Assembly (NCBI GenBank): GCA_963821715.1
Contig: CAWGET010000010.1
Location: 248,001 to 312,000, forward strand
From: CAWGET01 sp963821715
GTDB lineage: Bacteria; Bacteroidota; Ignavibacteria; Ignavibacteriales; Melioribacteraceae
Length of the DNA stretch: 64,000 nucleotides
Reading direction: 5' to 3'
Of the stretch, positions 1 through 10,600 are shown in pieces (the stretch's first letter is position 1; the number at the start of each line of letters is the position of its first letter). The translations under genes were made by a program, and so were the position numbers. The notes under the pieces were generated by a model. The model searched no databases, was not told where the DNA came from, and saw only the letters and a program-made list of their open reading frames with translations.

Positions 1-557
1 CTGCATACTTCTCTCATCGGCGAAAACCGAATCGTTTATTTGGACGGAGAAAAGGGAATCATACTTAGATTCGTTTTTTAAACTTTTAAATATTTTTCTA
101 ATACTTCCGTTTCTTTCGTTACGAGCCAGCTTAAATCCAACTCAATATTTTTTTGAGCGACTAAATCTTCAACTTCTTTTTGCGTATAATCTATGGAAGA
201 TAATATCTTTTCTTTGAACAATTCTTCAGTTGCGAGGTCGGCTGCAATATCCTCAAACATGAAATAAATTTCTTCTTTTTCTAAGAGCTTTTTTTCTAGT
301 CCCGCTAAAGCCAGAAGCTTTTCATTGATCATATATTTTAAATGAACCTCTTTAGAATTATTCTCCCGCTTGGGAAAAGCAGGTCCGAATTCATAGCTGT
401 AAAAAAATTCTTCAGCTGTAATATTTATCGGACCGACTTCGGCGATTATTTCATTTGGAAAAATGCTCCCTTCATTATAGCGTTCGAACAAAGACTGTGC
501 AGAAACCATTTCTCCGAGAAAAAATAAAAGCGTAATTATTTTGAAGACTAACTTCAT
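1..557 (-). CDS. SurA-like peptidyl-prolyl isomerase, frameshifted, partial at left edge
   Basis: The first 159 codons (557 to 78) encode a signal peptide ending near VSAQ. A SurA_N-like helical segment follows, with the pattern IIAEVGPINITAEEF then YMINEKLLALAG, as in periplasmic chaperone-isomerases that handle outer-membrane proteins. The frame stops after KYLKV. In the -1 frame the sequence continues without a stop to the window edge and still reads as the same kind of protein (KNESKYDSLFSVQ, then NDSVFADERSMQ). Positions just before the stop read T TTA AAA in the zero frame. The likely reading is one gene with a missing base or a -1 slip, truncated by the window. It lies 8 bp downstream of the PorV-like gene, which fits a periplasmic assembly factor for exported proteins. 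Family assignment comes from motif resemblance only. Confidence 0.6.
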
Positions 558-565
558 CGTAAAAA

Positions 566-1600
566 TTAAAATTTAACGCTTAATGAAAAGGTATGAATGT
601 TCTGCAGGCGTCCGAAATCTCTGAAAGAATAATCGAAATTTACTATTGCCAGACTCAAAAGCATCTGAGAACTTAGTCCGACTCCGAGCGACAATCCGCC
701 TTCGGCTTCATCCAGAAACAGGGAATTATATCCTCCGCGCAATTTTACAATATCTAACAGCGTTAACTCCGCGCCGGCATTCAAACTTTGATAATCATTA
801 TTCGGGACTAATGCGTCCGCAGCAATTCGCAGCTTGTATGCGTCGCGATTTATAGCATAAGTAGAAACGCCTATTTGAAATGTAAGCGGCAGTTCCCATT
901 CATCCATTTCTATATTAGTCGGGATTCGTTCGTTGGAACCAAGTTTTGTATCGTCAACGCGGATAAAATATCGCGTATCTCTTCCATTCAAAGTCATTGA
1001 TGTTCCAAAATTTGAAATAGCCGCGCCGATCACCATCCCGCCAAAAAGATCTGTTCTAAAAAGAGTTCCAGCGTCGATAGCGAAAGCGCTCGAGCTCATA
1101 TGCCAGATTGACTGCTGAATATATTTTGCCGTAAACCCGATTGAAAATCTTTCGGTTAAATTCCTCGCGTAAGAAAGACCGAACGCTATATCGTTTGCAG
1201 TAAAAAATTCTCCGGTACCGTCGGGCTTTTCAACGGTTGTTACCTTCATATCGTTCATCGATAAAGAAGTAAAACTAAATCCGACAGTCCCAAAATTTCC
1301 CAGCGGAATTACGAGTCCGGCAAAATCAAAATTTGTTTCCGCCAGCCAGTCTGTATGAACTACGGAGACTTCATATCTTTCGCCTCTGCTTATTCCGGCT
1401 GGATTCCAGTAAAGCGCCGACGCGTCATCGGCTATACTGACAAAAGCTCCGCCCATTCCCGCGGAAGCTGCGCCTACTCCGATCTCTAAAAAACTCGCGG
1501 CTGTAGTTCCTTTTTTAGAAACATTTTGCGCGCAAACGCTTCCTCCCAAAAATAACAGGGCGACCGCAGCTATAATAATTTTGTTATTTATTTTTCTCAT
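566..1600 (-). CDS. PorV/PorQ-family outer-membrane protein
   Basis: This 344-residue protein has a signal peptide (cleavage near VCAQ) and a FadL/PorV-like beta-barrel. The characteristic N-terminal block is FLEIGVGAASAGMGGA, then ADDASALYWNPAGI, and the chain ends in an aromatic residue (SLSVKF) typical of barrel proteins. PorV-type proteins shuttle type IX secretion cargo to the sortase or attachment complex, and PorQ is a related member. The preceding gene encodes a protein with a C-terminal sorting-like domain and sits only 18 bp upstream, so a dedicated cargo partner is plausible. PorV versus PorQ versus an uncharacterised paralogue cannot be settled here. Confidence 0.82.
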   Translation of the reverse strand: MRKINNKIIIAAVALLFLGGSVCAQNVSKKGTTAASFLEIGVGAASAGMGGAFVSIADDASALYWNPAGISRGERYEVSVVHTDWLAETNFDFAGLVIPLGNFGTVGFSFTSLSMNDMKVTTVEKPDGTGEFFTANDIAFGLSYARNLTERFSIGFTAKYIQQSIWHMSSSAFAIDAGTLFRTDLFGGMVIGAAISNFGTSMTLNGRDTRYFIRVDDTKLGSNERIPTNIEMDEWELPLTFQIGVSTYAINRDAYKLRIAADALVPNNDYQSLNAGAELTLLDIVKLRGGYNSLFLDEAEGGLSLGVGLSSQMLLSLAIVNFDYSFRDFGRLQNIHTFSLSVKF

Positions 1601-1618
1601 CTTAGCGCCTAAAATTTA

Positions 1619-4600
1619 CTATTTGATGATTGCAAATCTTCCAATTTTTTCTCCGATTCCCGGAGCGTCAACGTGAAAAATGTAAACTCCGTAAGCGATA
1701 TCCATTCCGTCGGCGGAAATTAAGTTCCAGCTTTCCTGACCGTCGGATATAGCACTGCTATGAATTATTGTGTCGATCAATTTTCCGCTGATAGAATAGA
1801 TCCTGATTGTGCATTCGTTTGGTAAATGCATGAAATAAATTTTCCTTTCACCTCGTCCTACCTCGGTTGAAAAAGCTTCCCAGGAAGCTGCTCCCGCGTA
1901 AGGATTTGGGACAACACTAATATCGTCTAATTCCGTGACAGCTTTCGATTTATCGAGACTCTGAGCTTTTGTCGTGAATTCAAAAAACTCTCCGTCGCGG
2001 AACGGCTTAGTTGTTACGATTTTAAAAACATCGCCAAATTTTGGTGGAATAATTTCATTTTCCGCCAAGGTAGTATCTTTAATTAATGATAGCGACCAGC
2101 TTACATGAAGATTGGAAAAATTAGTCGCCGGTTCACCGGGCGAATTTCCGAAGACAACAAAAATCGCGTCGCCGTCATTAAATAATTCATCCTGATTCTG
2201 ATCCCTGAAAATAAACTGAGCGTGTTCGTTTCCGTCGATCAGATTCTTAACAATTACGTTTGATTGAATCGGCTGACTGAAACCGGTTGCGGGAAAAGAA
2301 ATATCCCCTTGTCCCGGTTCGGTTAACATAACTTCAAAATCGGCTGGATAATTAATTCTTCTTCCCTGATAAGCCGCTTGAAATCTTGAATCGAAGCCAA
2401 CTTGCGTAATGTAATTGCTGTTTCCCTCAACCCATTCACTCTTATCAAAATCAATCGTTACAAGAGTATCGCTCTTTATATCGATTGCAAATCCATCCTT
2501 AACCGGAGTCTGCTCTTCCACCGAAGTTATTAATTCAGATTTTATTAAAGTATCATTCGCTGTAATATCGATCAAAGAATACCTCGGTTTAGAGGTGTTA
2601 TGATAAACCGAATTTTCAGAAAATTCCAATCGGTAAGTATGAGAATTTTTGATCGAATCCGGCTCCAGAACATTGACTGAAATTTCTCCCGTTCCCGGAC
2701 CGCTTGCAGCAAAGGCCGTTATTCCCGGCGCGATATATCCGGCTGCAGGAGCGCGCGGAGTTACAACTGCTGTATTTATATCCGTGGAAATATTTCCGTT
2801 TATATCCTGTTTCAGTATAGTTGTAGTTTCGGAAGGCGGAATACCGATAAATTCTCCTTGAATATTTACGTCTGTGAATCCTCTGTCGTAAGCGGAAATT
2901 GCGTAATAGTAAGTCTGCCCGTTTTGAACTGTGGAATCAATAAAAGAATGCTTTACTCCGCTGTCGTCGCCTAGATAAAACAACGCGCCGTTAACGTCAA
3001 CGGGATGAAGGCCTGTAACTCCGTCGACAACATCGAATTGAATGAGCGGATCTCTGAATGTCGGTTTTCCGAAAGCGTCTGTCACAATTTTGTTTTCAAT
3101 AAAATTCGGTTCCGTGGACCGGTAAATTCTATAGCCTTCAAAATTTATTCTCTGATAAAAAGCGTCGAAAGTTTTTTCAGCTCTGTCATCCCAGAAAAGC
3201 GTTACTCGACCGTCGCCGGGAATAGCTCTCAGGATCGGTTTTTCTGGCGGTTTGGCGAAGCGGTAATTAGCGTTATAAATTTGCTGCACAGTTTTTTTCC
3301 GGCGGAAAAGATCGTCCTCGTTTATCCCGAAGATCATCGACATTGAAAATCTTTCGGTCTCGCCCGTTTCTTCATTCTGTCCGGTAGTTTGCGAATAAGT
3401 ATTTCTTCCGTTCATACTGAAAAGATAACTTGAAAAATAATTTGCGAGATTTACTCCAACCAATTCCTGTCCGTGCGGCGACGGTAAACCCGCCAAGACA
3501 TCCCAGTTTTCCTCGTCGTTATCCAATTCATACGTGTGAACCGGATAGATCGCGAAACCCGTGAGTCCCAACTGATCAGATTCGTCTTTGTCTAAAATTC
3601 CAAAGTCCGGTTCCCCTTGGTCGGGTCTGCCGTTTCCTTCGCTGCCGTCGGCGTCAGGCTCAATATAGCCTTCGTCAAAAGGTCCAAGTCCGTCGGTTCC
3701 TACATCGTCGTTCAATAATTCTCCTTCGTTCCAAACGCCGTTTTCGTCCGAGTCCATAAAGGAATCCCAATTAGCGTTTTCGTCCGCGTCCCAATGTGGT
3801 CGCCAGGAATAGCCGTAGAATGTTCTGAACTTTGAAGTATCCTGAAAAGGATTGAGTAAATACGGATCCTGATTTACGTCTTCAATAAAAAGATTCGCTT
3901 CATTATCTCTTCTTTCATCAGCCGGACCATCGGAATCGTTATCTTTTCTATCGTCGGGAACTCCGGGACTTTCAAGAAACGCGTAGCCGGATAATCCCAC
4001 CGGGCTCCAATTGCCGGGACTTCCAAACGGAACGGTTGACCAGGCGTAAGACATATCGAGGAGTTCGTTATAATCCCCGGCGTTGTTGGAAGAATTATCG
4101 TGCCCACCGATTCCCCAGTCTACGTATTGAGCGAATAGAGTCTTTTCATAATCATAAGTTCCCATATTTGTGATTTCATAAAACCAAAAAATCACGTCTT
4201 CGGCAAGCACTTGAGACCATTGGAACCCTCTTGCCCTCACCTGCATTCCCAATCCGCCTCTGTCCGGATCTTCGCTGTCCGGAGTAAAATTATTTTCGAG
4301 CAGATATTGCCGGTCTTCGTTGTCGTCAAAAACAAAATAAGTTTCAACATCGGCGTTAAAAACTCCCCGTCCGAAAAATCCGTTCCAGTTTCCGTCCCAG
4401 CTTGCCGGTCTGTCGGGCCAGGAAGCTGGCCAGGTTTTTTCGTCATCACTTCTTGCCGGCTCTGAACTGAACGGAGCGGCGTAGCCGGGCAAAGGCCACC
4501 ACCCATAAGTTACTCCCGTGGCTTTGTCGAAGCGCGTAAATTCATAATAGTTCGATTCCAAAGGATGAATTACTTTTCCCTGCGGATCGACAGCTTCCGC

Positions 4601-4867
4601 CTGCACTATGATCGCAACGCCGTCAACATAAGTATGGTTTGTCCCTTTGGGCCAGACTCCGCTTCTGCTCGGTTCGTTTTCCCAATCGGCAATTTCGCCA
4701 AAATTGTAATAGACGGTTGCGGCTAGATTCCCGTCCATAAATCCTTTCCTGGTTTGATTATGATCGCCTTTATTTTTATCGACGATCCGCTGGCTGAATG
4801 AAACGCCGGAAACAGTCAGCAGCGAAATAGTAAGGATCAAAAAAAATGCTTTTTTTATCCTTAACAT
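1619..4867 (-). CDS. large secreted protein with C-terminal Por-type sorting domain
   Basis: This 1082-residue protein starts at an ATG preceded by a strong ribosome site (GGAGGT). A signal peptide ends near VSFSQ. The centre (about residues 330-440) is full of Asp/Glu/Asn repeats such as DADENANWDSFMDSDENG, resembling calcium-binding dockerin or thrombospondin type 3 repeats. A fibronectin-III-like stretch follows (about 545-660, with VTLFWDD and YYYAISAYD). The last 90 residues (VVPNPYAGAASW, then IRIYSISGKLIDT, YGVYIFHV) resemble a type IX sorting domain. It lies 14 bp after the TonB receptor and 18 bp before the PorV-like gene. No catalytic domain is recognised; the substrate is unknown. 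Confidence 0.8.
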   Translation of the reverse strand: MLRIKKAFFLILTISLLTVSGVSFSQRIVDKNKGDHNQTRKGFMDGNLAATVYYNFGEIADWENEPSRSGVWPKGTNHTYVDGVAIIVQAEAVDPQGKVIHPLESNYYEFTRFDKATGVTYGWWPLPGYAAPFSSEPARSDDEKTWPASWPDRPASWDGNWNGFFGRGVFNADVETYFVFDDNEDRQYLLENNFTPDSEDPDRGGLGMQVRARGFQWSQVLAEDVIFWFYEITNMGTYDYEKTLFAQYVDWGIGGHDNSSNNAGDYNELLDMSYAWSTVPFGSPGNWSPVGLSGYAFLESPGVPDDRKDNDSDGPADERRDNEANLFIEDVNQDPYLLNPFQDTSKFRTFYGYSWRPHWDADENANWDSFMDSDENGVWNEGELLNDDVGTDGLGPFDEGYIEPDADGSEGNGRPDQGEPDFGILDKDESDQLGLTGFAIYPVHTYELDNDEENWDVLAGLPSPHGQELVGVNLANYFSSYLFSMNGRNTYSQTTGQNEETGETERFSMSMIFGINEDDLFRRKKTVQQIYNANYRFAKPPEKPILRAIPGDGRVTLFWDDRAEKTFDAFYQRINFEGYRIYRSTEPNFIENKIVTDAFGKPTFRDPLIQFDVVDGVTGLHPVDVNGALFYLGDDSGVKHSFIDSTVQNGQTYYYAISAYDRGFTDVNIQGEFIGIPPSETTTILKQDINGNISTDINTAVVTPRAPAAGYIAPGITAFAASGPGTGEISVNVLEPDSIKNSHTYRLEFSENSVYHNTSKPRYSLIDITANDTLIKSELITSVEEQTPVKDGFAIDIKSDTLVTIDFDKSEWVEGNSNYITQVGFDSRFQAAYQGRRINYPADFEVMLTEPGQGDISFPATGFSQPIQSNVIVKNLIDGNEHAQFIFRDQNQDELFNDGDAIFVVFGNSPGEPATNFSNLHVSWSLSLIKDTTLAENEIIPPKFGDVFKIVTTKPFRDGEFFEFTTKAQSLDKSKAVTELDDISVVPNPYAGAASWEAFSTEVGRGERKIYFMHLPNECTIRIYSISGKLIDTIIHSSAISDGQESWNLISADGMDIAYGVYIFHVDAPGIGEKIGRFAIIK

Positions 4868-4881
4868 TTAACCTCCAAAAC

Positions 4882-7557
4882 TTAAAGAGTGAATGAAGCT
4901 CCGATTACTATCTGTCGCGGAGCCGAATAAAAATCAGGACGCGTAAAAAATTCCCGCAATGTATTTACGCCTCTCGGCGCCTCTTGGTTGCGCGTTAGTT
5001 CCAGTGTGTATCCCGCGCGTCCCGTATCGCCGAAGACTTCCAGTTCATTTTTTGTGTCGAACAAATTATAAATTTTGGCAAACGCAGATATTTTTGTCGC
5101 TCCGATATCGATATATTTAGTTAGATAAAAATCTACGTTAAAATATGCCGGTCTCTTATCGCTGTTTTCCAATCCGGTTCTTTGATTCTGTAGAGAAGGA
5201 GTGTAAGGAAGCCCGGAGCCAAGTCTTCCGATAAAACTAGCGATGTAATTTCCGGGAACGCCAGCTGTAAAAGTGAAGTTGAGCGAATGAGTTCTGTCCC
5301 AGTCCAGCGGAACAAGCTGTTTGTTAACAGCTATTGGCGGATTTGCCTGCGCTTTATTGAACGCATCGTTCGGATCGGAAGCGTTTCCTTTCGCCACTTG
5401 ATAGGTATAGTCCAGCGTAGCGCCTATTCCGTCGCTGAATCTTTTTTCAAAAGAAAAAGTTAGTCCTTTTACAGAACCGTAATCTCTGTTCACAAGCTTG
5501 CTGAATTTTCTGAATTCATTTTTTATGTAGATTTCTGTTCCGAGCAAATTCCTGATATCTTTATAATAACCGGTAATCGTAATTCCCAAATTTTGTGTCA
5601 GCGCCTGCTGAAGCCCGATCTCATACATAATCGTTTGCTGCGGTTCAAGATCGGCGTTACCAATTGTGTTGCCGATATTTTCCGGGAAATCTCCAGTTAA
5701 CGGAATTCTAAAATTCGGATTTCGGTATAAATTCTGGAATGGCGGAATCTGAAAAAAATGTCCGTAGGAAATATGTATTGCACCGCTTTCGGTGATTGGA
5801 TAAGATAATCCAACTCGCGGACTGAACTGATATTTTGCTGATGCCGAAGTCATCAATGAATCCGGGAACGGCGGCTGAAGTTCGTCCAAAACGTTTATTC
5901 TGTTTGGGTCTTTCAGAAATTTTCCATCAGGCTGAAAATAATCGAACCGGACTCCCGCGTTTACAATTAAATATTCCAATTCAATTTTATCCTGTAAATA
6001 AGCTGAAAGCTGATACGGATTTGTTTGGTATGTATTAAAATTGAACGCGCCCTGCTGCGGAAGCGTCGGGGTAAAATCCGTCGTTGCATCAATTACAATT
6101 TGAAAATCCTCATATTCAAGAGTGTGATATTGGAATTCAACACCGGTTTTTAATTGATTGAGTTTATTGAACTGCCAGGTGAAATCAGTCTTTCCGGTTA
6201 GCGAAGTAGTTGTGTGATTGAAATGCCAGTTCTCTGTTCCGCCTGTAAGAAAGGCGCTTCCGCTAACCGCCTGCTTGAGTTCTGGGTCAACGTATCGCCG
6301 GTCGAGCGGATCTGCAAAAACATATTGCTTAAATTCGGTTCGGATTCCCGACGCCGTAACATCAATAAATGCGGCATTGCTTAACATCAATGTATAATTC
6401 GCTATTCCCAAATAACTCTTTTGAAATTTTTTATAATCGCCGTCTGGATTAAGACGGTAAAGATGATCATAGTCTTTATATTTTTCATCCTGATAAATTC
6501 CAGTTAAAACAATTCCTTTTCCCGAACCCACGTCGAGCGCCAATTTTCCTTGCAGCGAAAGTCTTTCGTTAAACCGCATCGGAACATATTTGTTGTCGCC
6601 TGTCGCACCGATATACCAATCGGCCGGATCGTTGGCAGAAAAGTTGGATGAATCGCCCGGATTAAACATACGGCGTCCGTAAATATATCCATCGTCCGAG
6701 TTATATCTGCCAGAAAGAAAAAATTTAAGAAATCCCAATACGGGAACCGGACCGCTTAAACTCCCCTGGATATTATAAACATCGCTTGGACTAATATTGT
6801 CAATATTTTGGAATAATTCTGTGTCGGAGCTGATATAGTCGCCGGTATAAAAGGAGAAATTCGCTTTATATTCTTCACCCGCAATTTTGGTAACCTGATT
6901 AACAATTCCGGAAAGGGCTTCGCCATATTCAGCGTTGAAAGTTCCGGTCAAGACCTGGACTTCCTCAATGCTGTTCACTTCCGCCGATACGCTCGACTGA
7001 CCCGAGAACGCGTCGTTTACCGGAACTCCGTCAATCAAATATTTCACTTCATTATTTCGCCCGCCCCTGAAATGCCCGTTAACAACGCCTGCCTGCAGAT
7101 TTACAACCGCGGCTACGTCTTCGAGAGGAAGCATCGAAATCTCATCTCCGCTTACTTTCGCTTCAGTAGATGTCAGATCATTTTGCACGATAGGCTTTTG
7201 TGCGGATACGATTACTTCGCCAATTTGAATCGATTCCTCATTCAATGAAAAATCTAAGTCCGTTGTCTGATCGACAGACACTCTTACGTTTTGAACAGTC
7301 ACCGGTGTATATCCAATGCTCGAAGCTTTAACTTCGTAAACGCCGGGCGGAATGTTGATAATAAAATAACTCCCGTCAACATCGGCGGCTGCTCCCATTG
7401 ATGTGCCAACGACCAGAACATTCGCGCCTATTACCGGTTCGCCGGTATTTGCGTCGACAACTTTCCCTGAAATTTTTCCTGTAGTTCCCGCGAACAACGA
7501 CGCCGAAAATAATAATCCGGTCAAAAATATAAAAACTAACTTCGATTTAGTGAACAT
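4882..7557 (-). CDS. TonB-dependent receptor with N-terminal CarboxypepD-reg domain
   Basis: This is an outer-membrane active-transport receptor of about 891 residues. After a signal peptide ending near SLFA comes a carboxypeptidase-regulatory-like domain (GKISGKVVDANTGEPVIGANV). A plug follows, with LPLEDVAAVVNLQAGVV and FNAEYGEALSGIVNQV, then a 22-strand-type barrel ending in GASFTL. I chose the ATG at 7557 over the GTG at 7566 because AAGGTG lies about 8 nt upstream of it. There is no SusD partner. The neighbours, a sorted surface protein upstream and another downstream, suggest uptake of a ligand they bind or process. The ligand is unknown. Confidence 0.9.
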   Translation of the reverse strand: MFTKSKLVFIFLTGLLFSASLFAGTTGKISGKVVDANTGEPVIGANVLVVGTSMGAAADVDGSYFIINIPPGVYEVKASSIGYTPVTVQNVRVSVDQTTDLDFSLNEESIQIGEVIVSAQKPIVQNDLTSTEAKVSGDEISMLPLEDVAAVVNLQAGVVNGHFRGGRNNEVKYLIDGVPVNDAFSGQSSVSAEVNSIEEVQVLTGTFNAEYGEALSGIVNQVTKIAGEEYKANFSFYTGDYISSDTELFQNIDNISPSDVYNIQGSLSGPVPVLGFLKFFLSGRYNSDDGYIYGRRMFNPGDSSNFSANDPADWYIGATGDNKYVPMRFNERLSLQGKLALDVGSGKGIVLTGIYQDEKYKDYDHLYRLNPDGDYKKFQKSYLGIANYTLMLSNAAFIDVTASGIRTEFKQYVFADPLDRRYVDPELKQAVSGSAFLTGGTENWHFNHTTTSLTGKTDFTWQFNKLNQLKTGVEFQYHTLEYEDFQIVIDATTDFTPTLPQQGAFNFNTYQTNPYQLSAYLQDKIELEYLIVNAGVRFDYFQPDGKFLKDPNRINVLDELQPPFPDSLMTSASAKYQFSPRVGLSYPITESGAIHISYGHFFQIPPFQNLYRNPNFRIPLTGDFPENIGNTIGNADLEPQQTIMYEIGLQQALTQNLGITITGYYKDIRNLLGTEIYIKNEFRKFSKLVNRDYGSVKGLTFSFEKRFSDGIGATLDYTYQVAKGNASDPNDAFNKAQANPPIAVNKQLVPLDWDRTHSLNFTFTAGVPGNYIASFIGRLGSGLPYTPSLQNQRTGLENSDKRPAYFNVDFYLTKYIDIGATKISAFAKIYNLFDTKNELEVFGDTGRAGYTLELTRNQEAPRGVNTLREFFTRPDFYSAPRQIVIGASFTL

Positions 7558-7597
7558 TACATTCACCTTCTTTTACTTAAATTAAAAAATTTTTTAA

Positions 7598-7636
7598 GAA
7601 CCGACCGGCTTCATTTTAATTGGAAACCGGCCGTTC
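7598..7636 (-). terminator. GC-rich hairpin between surface protein and TonB receptor genes
   Basis: On the minus strand GAACGGCCGGTT pairs with AGCCGGTCGGTTC (one bulged G, two G-T pairs) across a 14-nt A/T-rich loop, followed by TTAAAAAATTTTTTAA. It sits in the 100-bp gap between the repeat-protein stop and the receptor start. It could be an intrinsic terminator or a partial (intercistronic) one that sets the ratio of the two products. Confidence 0.5.
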
Positions 7637-7665
7637 AAAGTTCTATTATTATAATGATGAGAAAA

Positions 7666-10600
7666 TTATTTCATCAAAACCATTTTGTTAGCTTTGTAAA
7701 AATCTCCCGCTTTAATAGCGTAGATGTATGTTCCGCTGGAAACTTTTGTGCCGAAATTGTTATCGCCGTTCCAGATGAGATTATGAACTCCTGCGCTTTG
7801 ATCGCTATCCAACAGCGTCTTTACTTCGCGTCCAAGCATATCGTAAATCTTTATCGATACGAAAGAATTTTGCGGAAGCGCGTAACTTATCACCGTCGAA
7901 GGATTGAACGGATTCGGATAATTTTGGAAAAGATCGAAAGCAACCGGCAGGAATTCATCCTTATCTACATCGGTAACTTCGTCTATTCTTTCAACAGTGA
8001 GCGCGTCAAAATAAACCGTTCCCTGGAATCTTGACAATGGATGTAATCTTATTGAAAGAGCCTGAGCGTCTTCTACTACTTTAACGTCAACATAATACTG
8101 CATCCAATCGAATGATTCCGCGTTAGGGAATTTTAACGGTATATCGCTAGCCCATATATCTCCGAAGCCCGCGTTATTGCCCACAGTGTTGTGGAAAATC
8201 GGAGTGATTGCTACGCTCCAAGCGTCGCCTACTGCTGCAGCTGAATCAGGATTTAAGCCTTCGCCTTTTATCCAAACGCTTATTCTTATTACATCGCCAA
8301 CGCTTACATTGTTAAGCGCCGTAATATCGTTTGATGTTAACGCAGAACCTGTTGTTCCGTTTTCCGTCATCAAAGGATATTTTACAGTTCCAACAAATCC
8401 ATCGTGAGTTCCCGGCAGGTTATTAAATACTAATGAATATTCTCCGTTGTAGGAATATTCGTCTGTTATCATTGTGTTCTCATATCCGTCACTCAACAGT
8501 CCGTCATTACCGCCGTTCGGTGGCAGCCAGTAAAACCAGCCTGTAGGAACTCCTAACTCTGCGTTCCAGTCTTGTCCGGCCCAGCCGCCTCTTCCTGTAA
8601 ATACATAATCATCTGTCCATACCGTTCCGGTCGCATCCTTGCCGCCCACAAACTTGATGATCGTCGTGTAACTGTCTTCCGGTAAAATAACTTCTCCTAC
8701 GGCGGTTGTGTCGGTAGTCCAGTCTTTACTCGCTACTGTCTGATCCAACTCAAATGTTTTCTCTCCTATCAGACTACCGTCTTCTCTATAGAAGCTGTAA
8801 TTTACATACCATTTCTCGTCGTCGTTTGCGGGATTTACATTTACTCCCTCGGTTTTATACGAGAATCCGAATTTTATATCTACATCCTTAAAATGTCTTT
8901 CTGACCAGAGATCTACCATATTGTCTGATTCCCACATTGCTGCTTCTGCTGTGGCTTCTTTATCTATCTTCATCGATTTACCCATCGACTGATATTGATC
9001 TTCAGCCCAGGTTAAAGTTGCTCCGCCGGGTTCTGCTCCTTTATTCCAGTAACTTGGATTTTCCTGTTCGAAACTGCCGATCTCACTTATTTGTGGAATA
9101 TCTAATTTTTCAACAGTAAGCGCGTCAAAATAAACCGTTCCCTGGAATCTTGACAATGGATGTAATCTTATTGAAAGAGCCTGAGCGTCTTCTACTACTT
9201 TAACGTCAACATAATACTGCATCCAATCGAATGATTCCGCGTTAGGGAATTTTAACGGTATATCGCTAGCCCATATATCTCCGAAGCCCGCGTTATTGCC
9301 CACAGTGTTGTGGAAAATCGGAGTGATTGCTACGCTCCAAGCGTCGCCTACTGCTGCAGCTGAATCAGGATTTAAGCCTTCGCCTTTTATCCAAACGCTG
9401 ATTCTTATTACATCGCCAACGCTTACATTGTTAAGCGCCGTAATATCGTTTGATGTTAACGCAGAACCTGTTGTTCCGTTTTCCGTCATCAAAGGATATT
9501 TTACAGTTCCAACAAATCCATCGTGAGTTCCCGGCAGGTTATTAAATACCAATGAATATTCTCCGTTGTAGGAATATTCGTCTGTTATCATTGTGTTCTC
9601 ATATCCGTCACTCAACAGTCCGTCATTACCGCCGTTCGGTGGCAGCCAGTAAAACCAGCCTGTAGGAACTCCTAACTCTGCGTTCCAGTCTTGTCCGGCC
9701 CAGCCGCCTCTTCCTGTAAATACATAATCATCTGTCCATACCGTTCCGGTCGCATCCTTGCCGCCCACAAACTTGATGATCGTCGTGTAACTGTCTTCCG
9801 GTAAAATAACTTCTCCTACGGCGGTTGTGTCGGTAGTCCAGTCTTTACTCGCTACTGTCTGATCCAACTCAAATGTTTTCTCTCCTATCAGACTACCGTC
9901 TTCTCTATAGAAGCTGTAATTTACATACCATTTCTCGTCGTCGTTTGCGGGATTTACATTTACTCCCTCGGTTTTATACGAGAATCCGAATTTTATATCT
10001 ACATCCTTAAAATGTCTTTCTGACCAGAGATCTACCATATTGTCTGATTCCCACATTGCTGCTTCTGCTGTGGCTTCTTTATCTATCTTCATCGATTTAC
10101 CCATCGACTGATATTGATCTTCAGCCCAGGTTAAAGTTGCTCCGCCGGGTTCTGCTCCTTTATTCCAGTAACTTGGATTTTCCTGTTCGAAACTGCCGAT
10201 CTCACTTATTTGTGGAATGTCTAATTTTTCAACAGTAAGCGCGTCAAAATAAACCGTTCCCTGGAATCTTGACAATGGATGTAATCTTATTGAAAGAGCC
10301 TGAGCGTCTTCTACTACTTTAACGTCAACATAATACTGCATCCAATCGAATGATTCCGCGTTAGGGAATTTTAACGGTATATCGCTAGCCCATATATCTC
10401 CGAAGCCCGCGTTATTGCCCACAGTGTTATGGAAAATCGGAGTGATTGCTACGCTCCAAGCGTCGCCTACTGCTGCAGCTGAATCAGGATTTAAGCCTTC
10501 GCCTTTTATCCAAACGCTGATTCTTATCACATCGCCAACCATTACGTCATTTAATTGGTATTTTTTTGTTCCAACAAAACCGTCGTGAGTTCCGGGCAGG

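Noticed and set aside
1..81. Plus-strand open frame ending in RFVF, like the tail of an outer-membrane protein
   Set aside because: The opposite strand here continues the SurA-like protein in the -1 frame with better family resemblance, so this is probably an antisense shadow.
8177..10238. Plus-strand frames repeated exactly 1119 bp apart
   Set aside because: They are antisense copies within the triplicated coding repeat, and their conservation is explained by the repeat itself.
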